From positions 26,740,786 through 26,804,785 of the forward strand of contig CM044858.1 of NCBI GenBank assembly GCA_024500155.1: a stretch of 64,000 bases of DNA, read 5' to 3'. The notes under the pieces are model-generated. The model saw only the letters and a program-made list of their open reading frames with translations. It had not been told where the DNA came from and searched no databases. Below are positions 47,301 through 57,473 of this stretch, piece by piece. Each line of letters begins with the position of its first letter. The first letter of the stretch is position 1. The DNA comes from Chenopodium formosanum (Eukaryota > Streptophyta > Magnoliopsida > Caryophyllales > Amaranthaceae). Made by a program: the position numbers and the translations under genes.

Positions 47301-49676
47301 CGAGGCTTTATTGGAAGATTGCAATACATAAGTAGGTTCATATCCAAACTCACAGCGATATGCGAACCTATATTAAAAAAGCTCAAGAAGAATGTTCCAG
47401 TGACATGGGATGACGATTGCCAAAAAGTTTTCGACAAGATCAAAGAGTACCTGTCCAACCCACCTGTGCTAGCACCAGCAATGCCTGACTTTCCTCTTCG
47501 ACTCTACCTTACGGTCACAAGAGAAACGATGGGGGCAATGCTAGCACAAGAAATTTAAAGCAAGGAGAATGCAATTTACTCTTTGAGCAAGAAGCTTCAA
47601 GGATATGAGACACGATACACATTACTTGAGAAGTTGTGTCTCGCACTTGTGTGGGCTGCATAGAAATTAAGGCATTACATGCTTACTCACACAGTACATG
47701 TCGTGTCCAAGATGGATCCTCTCAAATACTTGTTCGAAAAAGCAACACTCAATGGTAGGTTGTCAAGATGGATAGTCAACCTTGCTCAGTTTGACTTAAA
47801 ATTCGTACCACATAAGGCCATCAAGGGTTCTGTAGTTTCTGACTTCCTAGCGGACTTTCCACTGGAAGAAGTTGAGAAAGAAGAAGATGAATATGATTTC
47901 CCTGACGAAGACCTACTTATGACTGAAGACGATAGATGAACGCTCTATTTCGATGGAGCTTCAAACCAAAGAGGGTGTGGTGTAGGGGTCTTGCTCGTAT
48001 CACCCAGTGAAGAGCACATCCCAATTTCCATGAAACTCGACTTTGATGTCACCAACAATGCTGCGGAGTATGAAGCATGCATTTTGGGATTAGAAACGGC
48101 GGTGGCCTTGGGAATTAAGAAGCTCAGAATTTACGGTGATTCATCACTAATCATTAACCAGATCTCTAAGAGATGGAAGGTGAGAAGTGAAAGTCTCGCT
48201 ACGTATCAAGCTCATCTGGAAACTCTCACGGAGCAACTAGATGAAGTGGAATACACATACTTGCCTAGAGAAGAAAACCAATTTGCTGACGCACTGGAAA
48301 AGTTAGCATCAATGGTGCGCATTCCAACGGACACAATTAGGATGCCGCTAACTATAGAGCGAAGATACGAGCCAGCCTATGTTCACGCACTTGATGATGC
48401 ACAAGAGTCACAAGAAGAAGATGAAGAACCATGGTATATGGATATCCTTAACTATGTGACCAAGGGTGAATACCCTCCTAATACTGTTAAAAAGGCACGC
48501 CGTGCTTTGAGGCTCCTGGCTTCACAATATGTGCTCATCAGGGGAGAACTCCACAAAAGGACTGCGCTAGGGAGAAATCTCTTGTGCATAGCTAGGAAAG
48601 AAACACATAAGACCATGGAGAACCTTCATGCCGGAATATGTGGAACACATATGAACGCTAAGATGTTAGTCCAAAAGATTCAACGACAAGGATATTATTG
48701 GACTACTATGGAGAGAGATTGTCACGAATACGTCAAGAAATGTATGAAGTGTCAAGTCTATGCAAATTTGCAGCACGTTCCACCTTCGCTTCTCTACACA
48801 TACACTTCCCCATGGCCTTTATCTACTTGGGGTATTGACATCATCGGCAAAATAACGCCACCAGGGCAAGGAGGACATGAATTCATCCTCGTAGCAATCG
48901 ACTATTTCACTAAATGGGTCGAAGCTGCCTCATATGCTAAGTTAACGGCAAAACATGTAGCTCAATTCATTGAGAAAAATATCATATGCCGCTATGGGGT
49001 ACCTCACGAAATGATCAGTGACAATGGGACACACTTCCAAGCCGAGTGTGCAGAATTACTAAAGAAATATAATATCAAGCATCACAGATCATCACCCTAC
49101 AGACCACAAACAAATGGTGCAGTCGAAGCGGTTAACAAAAATGTGAAAACTATCATCGAAAAGATGACGGAAAATTATAAGGATTGGCCGAGCATGCTAC
49201 ATTTCGCCCTTTAGGGTTATCGAACTTCTGTTCGTACATCAACGGGGGCTACCCCATTCTCTTTGGTCTACGGAGTTGAAGCCGTACAACCAATAGAGCT
49301 CGAAATCCCCTCTCTACGAATTGCATTGGAAAGCCAATTAGATGAAGTCGACTTGATTAGAGCAAGATATGATGAACTAGTCTTACTTGACGAAAAACGC
49401 TTGGCAGCTTTGCATCATGTCCAAACCTACCAACAACGTATGGCACGACATTTTAATAAAAAAGTCAAGACTAGGAATATTAAGGAAGGTGATTTGGTAC
49501 TTAAAGCACTTCGCAAAAACGTGCTCGATCCAAGAGGAAAATTTAGACCGAACTGGTCAGGTCCATATATTGTCAAATCTATTTTGTCTAGCGGAGCAGC
49601 ACAATTGGTAGACATGGATGGTAATGGGTTCCACAACTTAACCAATTTGGATTATCTCAAGAAGTTTTATGCTTAG
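44094..49676 (+). pseudogene. pol: Protease-RT-RNase H-archaeal RNase H-integrase of element 3
   Basis: The open part 44094-47558 (1,154 codons) holds the nucleocapsid end, protease with VDNGSA at 44967 (DNG in place of DSG, usual in Tat), a long acidic linker (about 45300-46400), and RT (CVDYRDLNK near 46770; catalytic YVDDM near 47064). RNase H follows (to about 47880), then the second, archaeal-type RNase H (LYFDGAS at 47940; NNAAEYEA; YGDSSLIINQ). Integrase has the HHCC finger (48630-48760) and D-D-E at 48837, 49020 and 49124, and ends at TAG 49674. Breaks: TAA 47556, TAG near 47660, TGA 47937 and TAG 49212, all in one otherwise continuous frame. Confidence 0.93.
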
Positions 49677-49847
49677 TTGCATGGGTTCATGACCCAATAG
49701 AGCTACGTTTAGCCTGATTCCTTTTTAAGGATACGTAGGCAACCCCTCAAGGGGGCCCGGCCACTTTAAAAACAAAAATCCCTTCTTCGTCGACTAAATA
49801 TGGCACACAAGGCAGAAAAACGCAACAAAATTACAAAGGAGAATCCA

Positions 49848-50013
49848 CCGTGACACGGTAGAAGCCACCGCGCCACGGTAAAATTTACCGTGTCATGGCA
49901 AACCTGTCTTTGATTATTAATGCTGCGCCACTCAAAATGCAACCGCGACACTCCAAATTTTACCGTGACACACTTTGATTAACCGTTACACGGCAGATTT
50001 TTCCGTGACACGG
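49848..50013 (+). repeat. Phased palindrome array 4 (3' of integrase)
   Basis: Units at 49848, 49868, 49888, (49923 worn), 49943, 49963, 49983 and 50003, all 20 bp apart within runs. It lies between the end of pol and the 3' end of the nearer antisense gene, which stops at 50270. Confidence 0.92.
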
Positions 50014-51051
50014 CAATACGATGTTGTAAATTTTGTTATTTTTGTTGCTTTTCGAATATTTTATTCGTCAATTATTATTATTCTTCCATTGCGTCCGACA
50101 TCTTGACTCGGATTAAAAAAAAAAATAATAAAAAAAAAAAAATAAGTCATTGTAATTTTTAAGGCAAAAATAAATATGCTATTTTTGAAATAAATGTGAC
50201 TACAATTATTGGCATCATACGCCTTATTTAAAAATTAAACTTAAATCATAAAAGCAAAGCAATATTGGTCTAATCCTTCTTCACTTTCGAAGCTTCATAT
50301 TTCTTGTCCACCAAGTCGGCCTTTACCATTAGTGTGTCCCTTGTAGCCCAAACCGTCACACCTCTTGTCGAACTCTCACCCCTTTTATCCCTCTTATAGT
50401 TCTTAGGTTGCTTTTCCCTATAAACCATCTTTTCTTTACCCTTTCCTTTCACATAAGTCTTCTTCTTAGGCATTATAGGAGTTTTAAACTCAATTCCTTG
50501 CGTTCTCGGACCAAGACAATCTTTAGGGGGCGCCTTCTTACTTCCAAGTCGTTCCTTCATATCAAATTTACGTGATCCAAACCTCTCCCTTCTACTTCGA
50601 GGATTCAATCATGCCTTGTATGCACTAGATAAGGGGGGAGGAGCTTGATCCCTCGCAGAAACGGTCCACATAGGTCTTGCAATCCAATAGAGCTCATACT
50701 TGTGAACATTACTTTCATGCAATGATACTTCACGAGGACTATCATTATAGCGTGGAATTACTTGTTCAAGTCCATATTGTCGCATCACTCGAGAAGGACA
50801 ATAAAAAGTCAACTTTGATATACTAGGAATACGGCAATACGGTGTATCATGCGTCCCAACCATCCTAGTAAGTCTCCACTAAGGCACCACCCATCGAATG
50901 GAAAATTCTCTCTTTGCAAAGAACACCTTCCAATCATCATACGACATGTTTGCAGAGTAATTTTTCTTCCTTCGGACTAGATCATTGGGACCATATTTTT
51001 CAATATCGTCGGGGGCTTTAAAGAGTTCTAAACGCTCCATCAACCAAATCT

Positions 51052-51053
<2 letters not shown>

Positions 51054-51092
<39 letters not shown>
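51054..51092 (-). repeat. 39-nt T-run (minus strand) before a splice acceptor
   Basis: Plus-strand poly-A. On the minus strand it forms an extreme polypyrimidine tract directly followed by GCAG, the acceptor of the antisense-gene-2 intron. Confidence 0.85.
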
Positions 51093-51094
<2 letters not shown>

Positions 51095-51097
51095 CCA

Positions 51098-51149
51098 CCG
51101 TGACACGGCAGACTGCACCGTGTCACGGGAGAGCTATACCGTGACACGG
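51098..51149 (+). repeat. Phased palindrome array 5 (inside antisense intron)
   Basis: Three units, at 51098, 51118 and 51139, wholly inside the 143-bp intron of antisense gene 2. Confidence 0.92.
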
Positions 51150-51967
51150 TGCTTGCCAGATGTCATGGGAACTAATCAGAGGCCGTCTTTACCTGCAGCA
51201 GTACTAGAGAGCCCTTCCTGATGGCTTTCCGGTCAGATTTTGCTTCGTCAAGGCCACGCAAAGTTTCTCCAAGGCAAGTAGGCATAGGGGATCTTCCAGA
51301 TTCAACATGTTCAAGCACACACGCTAAACAAGCATGCCCTACCCTACCGTTTGCAAATAAAAGCTTGCTAAACATGCAAAAAATATAAGCCCTTCTACGG
51401 TATACATGATATGACTCAGAGACAGGGTGATTAAAATATAAATTTGCAAGCTTTTCTAGATCTACTTCATTACCGCACACAGTCCTATTCAAATCAGGAT
51501 CTCTCAAATTCAGATGACGTTCAAAATCCTGGTAATAGTATTCGCGCAGAGTAGGCATGGCAACAAGATTCCTAGCAGGAAAGCCAAAGATGGCACCAAA
51601 TTCCTCTAATAGAGGGCAGAGTTCATCATAATCAAACTTAAAGCAATGAGTTTCTAGACTCCAGTAATCTAAGGCTGCCCTCAGAAAATCATGCGCAATC
51701 GCGACATGTCTCAGGGCTAATAAACCTCTCACATAAAACAACTCCAATTCTCTTTTGTCAGCAGCAGTCAAAGAATATGACCAATCACGCAAAATGTTAT
51801 CAAAATTCTGAGACATTATTATTGAAATATAAAATTCTAATTATTTTGTATTTTGTAATTATGCATATCATGAATTATGGGTCGTATTTTATAGGCGAAA
51901 AGGGTCGGAACGTGGAAAAATATATCAAGTTACACGCGTATAAAACGCGGCTGCAATTTTTTTATCC

Positions 51968-52058
51968 CCGTGACACGGGAATTCCCACCGTGACACGGGA
52001 ACCCGTACCGTGTCACGGGACATTTTACTGTGACACGGTATAATATTACGTGTCACGG
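51968..52058 (+). repeat. Phased palindrome array 6 (promoter of antisense gene 2)
   Basis: Five units at 51968, 51988, 52008, 52028 and 52048, exactly 20 bp apart, starting about 150 bp upstream of the ATG at 51816. Confidence 0.95.
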
Positions 52059-52609
52059 TGCGCACGCACTTTCTATTTTTTATCCCTGACCTATTTTTCC
52101 GGATATTTTTGTTTACCGTTTATCTTCCACTCTTATTTCGAGAGTTTTATTCCCAATAAAATTCTCCCTTTTTATTTTTATTTTTGGGGAAGTTTTTATC
52201 TTATTTTTATTTGCCTTGTTTTATTTTATTTTATTTGCTCCTTTTTATTTTATTTTATTTTTTGGGGAAGTTGCTAAACTTGCTCCATTTTATTGCTCAT
52301 TTTATTTTTGGGGAAGTTATTAAACTCGCTCCATTTTTATTCTGGGAAAGTTGTAAAATTAGCCTTTTTATTCCTTTTTTCTTTTGTTTTTTTCTTTTGG
52401 GAGAAGGTCGGTACCCTCCACTTACGAAAAATAACGGTTTTTTTTCGCGTCGTTAAACACACAGTCACACACAATCAGTCTCAAGCACACACTAACATAC
52501 ACATCAAATAATATCAAAAGCATAGAGTGTGAATAAAATATACAAAGTAAGTCATAATACATAGATAGTGTCAAGTGTCATCAAGAAAAGTACAAATATA
52601 AACCCTCGG
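52059..52609. other. T-rich spacer between the two antisense genes
   Basis: TTTTATTTTATTT-rich with GGGGAAGTT repeats (52187, 52264, 52311). No gene. Confidence 0.6.
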
Positions 52610-55210
52610 TCAAAAATCTCTAGAACTACTATCAGTATCATCTCCAGCCTGAGTATCCTGAGTATACGGGGGCTGAGAACCAAAGAGTCCCTCCATCATC
52701 CGAGTACGAGGAGTAGTGTCCCTACTAGTCCCAATAACTCCAGTAGAAGACGTGGTCAAAGGAGGGCCCGTCCAGCTGGTAAACGGCGTAGACTGACTCC
52801 AAGAAGTAGGAAGCGTCGGTGAAGTCATCGTCCCAAACAGTGGAACTGAAAACAAGCCAGGCACCGGTGAAGGTATCGCCCCGGACAATGGAGCTGAATA
52901 TATGCCCCGATCCATAGGAGTGATGAATGGAGTGAACTCAGACTATGACGGCTGCGAAAATGAATGCTGTTGCCACTGACCTTGAAAATGCTGGAATGGC
53001 TGGGAAGGTTGAGGCTGTTGCCACTGAGTCTCACGAGACGGCTGAGAAAGCGGAGGCTCCCGCTGACACCGAGAATGCCGACGAACCAGTGGAGATCGTC
53101 TACCATGACTAGGCTCCCCCCTCGTCCGAGTCTCTATTCCTCGAGTGCGATCGGGACCTCCGTCGCTCCTGAAAAACACGAAATCAAAGATGTCAATGAT
53201 GCAAGATAGAACAAATGGTAAAATAAAAAGGTGGACATACCTCAAGAACATCAATAGAACCGCCTCGACAACTCGCGCCACGCCGAAGCTTGATGATGCA
53301 ATACTTCAAGGCGTCAACCAGCTTCATGAATCCCATCATCTCCGGGTGAGTAGGCTGAGAACAAAGCAAAAGAAAATCGGTAACAAGAAGTATTAAAAAA
53401 GGGTGAACAATATGTCAGAAGCTTACCAGCTCAAACACGTCAGGCAAAGACTCCTGCGCCTGTCTGTAACCCTCTGGCGCGTCAGCAATGTGGTCCTCAG
53501 TAATACCAATAGGCCCCGGGTAACGGACAGATTGAGGTGGCACCTCAATCCTCCCCACAGGACGAACAGTCGTCTGAAAATATGATCGAATAATCAAGTT
53601 ATTCGACGATTTAAACAGACACTAGTGACAAAATTCTCAAAAGAAACCATACCTCGGGAAGACGGGGTGGAGGAGCCAAAAGGGAAAGCACGTCCCGCGA
53701 GTAATCACCATCCATGTGCACGAGCCCCTGCCAAGGGAAAGTGAACCGCTCTCCGCTGTTTATCAACTCCCTGAGCAGGCGTGAGTCCAACATCGACTCT
53801 GGTGGAGGCAAAGGCACCACGAAGCGATCATCATTGTGCTGGCGAACGACACGCTCTCTAAGATATTGAAGCGACCAGTACCAACAAAAACAGAACGGCG
53901 CGCTGAAAGCTGCAGGTCCTCAGGAAGGTCAGTCATCCTAGCCCAAGGCCGATACTGGACGTCAATAGCCACCTGAAAACCATAAAAAGTTGTAATAAGA
54001 TGCTGAAAATGACGACAAGATAAAGAATGGTAGGCTGCAAAATTAACTCTTACACCAACAGAAGAGGTGCCTCGGCGTAAAAACCCGCGCAGCATAGAGA
54101 CAGACTCCACTCGTGACTCGCCTCGGTCACGCCAGCTATCTCCAATAGGGAAGTCATGGACCTTTCCACGATGTCGACGAGGGGCCAATCCCGGGAAATA
54201 CTCATGGAACCAAAGCTGCAATGAAAAGGTAATCTCTGAGCACATGAGTCAAACAGATTGGAGCAAAACAAGAAAAGGAAAGATCATCACCTCTACGACT
54301 CTCCATAAGCCGTAAACAGTCACGGGGGACTGGTCATTCAGCTGCCTGCAGCCATGACGTAGCGACAAAAGAAGATCCGCATATCCAACGCTAGCCCAGC
54401 TAAGGGATCCTATCTCGTCAATCCTGACTAAAGAAGGAAGATAGCAAACGAGCGAGCGTGAACTCCTATCGGGAGAAAGAGTCATAGAAATCAGAATCAA
54501 AATGAAGATCCGCACTCGCTGCTCGGGAGACGTCTCCTCCATGTCAAAACCCTGGGCCAGAACGGATGCCAGCTCTGATCGCCCGCTCCTCGGACCACCT
54601 CGAGGTACCGGCCGAGTCCTAATATACTGAACGACCGGACCCAACAGATCTGCTACCTCAGGTGCCCCCAGCTAAGGTCAGGAAACTGTCGTACGGCCTG
54701 GTCGGTGAAGCGCAGACCGGTAATCATGCTGAAGTCCAGTGGGGTCACTGTCATCACCCCCCAAGAAAAATGAAAAGTGTTGGTAGTATCCCAGAAATAC
54801 TCCAAAAATGCACGAACGATTGTCGGGCCGCAACCCCGGGGGCTGCGAAACCCTACAACTGCAGAATAGAAATCCACTAAACCAGCAGATATCCATAAGG
54901 CATTCGTAACAGGATCCCTCGTGATAATCTCATGCAGTCGAGGAATCAAATCTCCAGCTCCGGATCCATGATGGCGAAGCGTGCCATCGACTATGCCGGC
55001 AAGTGGGCGGTGAGAAACGTGGTTCTCACGACAGAAAACCAACTGGTCGGGTGTCCATGGAGGTGGAACCCATCTAACTCTACTCGAAGAAGCGCGCGGC
55101 TCGGTATCTAGGGCGTCGTCCTCCGCACCCTCAGGAACTGTGGGAGTGTCCTCCCGAAAAGCCTGACGCCGACCACGTGTCGAAAGATCGCAATCCCGCC
55201 GTCTAGGCAT
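52610..55210 (-). pseudogene. Antisense gene 1 of element 3: plant-mobile-domain (PMD)-like, six exons
   Basis: ATG at 55210 (MPRRRDCDLSTRGRR). The exons I can read are 55210-54291, 54215-54054, 53972-53653, 53573-53427, 53354-53241 and 53168-52610. The introns are 72-81 bp, all GT-AG, with pyrimidine-rich acceptors (e.g. TTTTCAG) and in-phase joins. The protein shows PMD features: NALWISAGLVDFYSAVVGFR, the block TLDFSMITGLRF-like (PLDFSMITGLRF), YADLLLSLRHGCRQLND, LWFHEYFPGLAP and RERVVRQHNDD. The last exon is Gln/Ser/Pro-rich and begins with an SR-rich stretch. Frameshifts lie near 54665 (G-run) and 53870, another near the start of exon 6, and one TAG is at about 52950. About 730 codons if open. 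Host PMD proteins act in silencing and gene regulation; the role here is unknown. Confidence 0.75.
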
Positions 55211-55943
55211 GCTATTTCAAAAATAAAAATCTAAATGCTTAGCATCATTTCCTAAGTTATTTATTTATTTATTCAAAAATGGCTTATCAATTACATCCGG
55301 TTGCATTTTCTGTTATACGCTAATTTTTTACCTCAAGGCTAAAAATTAGCAAAATAATAGAATTATTGCTAATATTAAGTTTCTCCATGACAAACTAATA
55401 CTATAGTTCTCCTAGCCGCATGATACTATGTTCTCCATGACAATATAGTACATACACAAAATTATGTTTCGAAATTGCACAAAACAATAGATCAACATAT
55501 CATGGCATATTCTACAAGATCTACCACCAATATTTCACCATTTCAAGTGCAAAGAAACAACATGAGCAACAACGACATCATTTCACAAGAAGTAGTACTC
55601 AAAATGGTGTTTTTGTTCAATTTTCCACCAAATCATGCAATTTTTGTCTCCAATTTCTCACAAAAGCATACACATACATATACAAGTATATACATGGAAA
55701 AAATTTGAACATAAAAACTCAAAATCAAAAATCCCCAAATTGATTTTTAAGGGTTTTTTCATGAAATTACTCATTTGAAGCAAATTCGAGGCAAAAATCA
55801 AAGGAAACTTACATAGATCCTTGTAGAGGCTTGAATATGAAGAATATAGCAAAAGTTGGAGTTAATTTAGTGAAAAACCGAGCAACAAAAATTCAAAAAT
55901 AGCTCCGGCAAAGCATAGCTCACAGCGGCTCGGGAGAGCAAAA
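55211..55943. other. Upstream region of antisense gene 1
   Basis: AT-rich, no coding sequence on either strand that I trust. On the minus strand it would hold the promoter and 5' UTR of the PMD-like gene. Confidence 0.5.
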
Positions 55944-56130
55944 CCGTGACATGGTGGCTGAAGCCCGTGTCACGGTAGTATTATTGACGGCGGTGACCCT
56001 CTAGCAGCGACGGTGGACCTCCCTGACACTAGCAACGAACCTCTAGCAATTGTGGTTCCCTCACGCCACAGCAGCAGCAACAGAACAAAAACAAAACCAC
56101 CGCGTCACGGTTGTCAGGTCCGCGTCATGG
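55944..56130 (+). repeat. Phased palindrome array 7
   Basis: Units at 55944, 55965, 56100 and 56120, the two pairs separated by 115 bp of GC-richer sequence. 730-920 bp upstream of antisense gene 1. Confidence 0.85.
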
Positions 56131-56309
56131 TGTTGCGGAACGAGTGCCGGTGACCTGTGCCGAGGCTCGGTGAATTGAGCAAAAGAAAAAAAAAGGGAAA
56201 ATAAAAAAAATCGAGAAGTATGAGCTGCAAAAAAAATGAAAATGGCGAAATGGTGAAGCAGGAGATGGAATTTAAAAGCTAAAATAAAGCCGTTGTAACC
56301 ACCCTGTTC

Positions 56310-56498
56310 CCGTGCCACGGGGACCGTTACCAGGTAAAGGGGACTATCTAACATGGCGCGCAGGAATCTACAGGTCAAACGCACGAAATTCGACGCTAGT
56401 TGACCAGTTTGAATGGCAAAACTTGCCCCGTGACACGGTTTTGTTTCCCGTCTGACGGGATGAGTTACCGTGTCACGGCAAGCTACCACGTGGCACGG
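56310..56498 (+). repeat. Phased palindrome array 8
   Basis: A lone unit CCGTGCCACGG at 56310, then 56428, 56448, 56468 and 56488 at exact 20-bp spacing (CCGTGACACGG, CCGTCTGACGG, CCGTGTCACGG, ACGTGGCACGG). Confidence 0.9.
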
Positions 56499-56879
56499 TG
56501 ACTATGCGTGTGTCCTGCACGCTCCTCGAAGCTGTCAGCGAATATTCCTGGCTCTTTTGACTAATTGCACAATTTTCCGCATTTTTTGGGCAGTTAATTT
56601 TTCGCTGAGATTACGCAGAAAATTCTAACTGGTATTTAAAGGGTACCAAAATTACCATTTTTCCCCTAAGAAGCATCAAGTCAATTTTTCGACATTTCTA
56701 ACAACTAATATGGTCAAACAGTCGACTTGAAGGTAAATCATCTACGGCCCACGTTCGGGGACAATCGAACCACTATTATTCCGACGCAAGGTTCTCGATA
56801 CATAGAGACTTGTGATTTCAAATAGACAAATTTTTCCTCAAGCATGGAAAATTGTCGGTCGTTGTCACCTCTCAGCATG

Positions 56880-57260
56880 AAGAAGTCAGCGATTATTTCA
56901 TTCATCGACTTTCCTCAAGCATTGAAAGTTTTTATTTATCGACTTTCCTCAGGCATGGAAAGTATTCATCTATCGACTTTCCTCAAGAATGGAAAGTATT
57001 TATCTGTTGGCTTTCCTCAAGCATGGAAAGTGTTCATCTGTCGGTTTTCCTCAAGCATGGAAAGCATTATCGGTGGATTTCTTCAAGCATAGAAAACCGC
57101 CAAAATCATCTGTCGATTTTCCTCAAGCATTGAAAATGTTATCCGGTGGATTTCTTCAAGCATAGAAAGCTACCAAATTCATCAGTCGGCTTTCCTCAGG
57201 CATGGAAAGCATTTCAACGAAACATCATCTGGTGGATTCCTTCAAGCATAGGAAGATACC
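56880..57260 (+). repeat. 34-bp tandem repeat in 3' UTR of element 3
   Basis: About ten units of CTTTCCTCAAGCATGGAAAG plus a variable TATTCATCTGTCGG-like tail. Each unit has an imperfect inverted pair CTTTCC/GGAAAG. Later units alternate with a GGATTTCTTCAAGCATAGAAA variant. Such hypervariable 3' UTR repeats are known from Tat-lineage elements. The ORFs here are repeat-driven. Confidence 0.9.
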
Positions 57261-57460
57261 AAGCATCATTTGTCACCAATACACTGGTGTTAGATACGTA
57301 TTCTATCCCTTTACACTTTTATCTGTAGAACTAACGTTTTTCTGCAGGTATCGGCGTATACAGAGTGATTTAGGATCGCAGAACGTCTTAAATCATTCTC
57401 CGTCCCTATCGACTACTTTGACTATCGTTTTCGAAACTTACGTTTCTACAAACTCAGTCA

Positions 57461-57473
57461 AAGTGGGGGCTTC
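57461..57473 (+). other. Polypurine tract of element 3
   Basis: AAGTGGGGGCTTC immediately before the 3' LTR. Confidence 0.8.

Larger units (their letters stand above)
50270..51816 (-). pseudogene. Antisense gene 2 of element 3: DUF7745/plant-mobile-domain-like, two exons
   Basis: ATG at 51816 (MSQNFDNILRDWSYSL). Exon 1 spans 51816-51193 (208 codons) and ends CTGCAG/GTAAAG. The 143-bp intron 51050-51192 ends TTTTTTTGCAG and contains a 39-nt T-run and array 5. Exon 2 spans 51049-50270 (260 codons) and stays in frame, with stops at 50879 (TAG) and 50609 (TGA). Exon 1 has DYWSLETHCFKFDYDELCPL and LLEEFGAIFGFP, the pattern of plant DUF7745/mobile-domain-like proteins. The C-terminal 110 residues are very Lys/Arg-rich, suggesting nuclear or nucleic-acid binding. 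Function unknown. Array 6 lies 150-240 bp upstream of its ATG. Confidence 0.75.

Noticed and set aside
56844..57133. ORFs with repeated FPQAWKVFIC-like words as a repeat protein.
   Set aside because: Explained by the 34-bp tandem repeat; all frames show the same periodicity.
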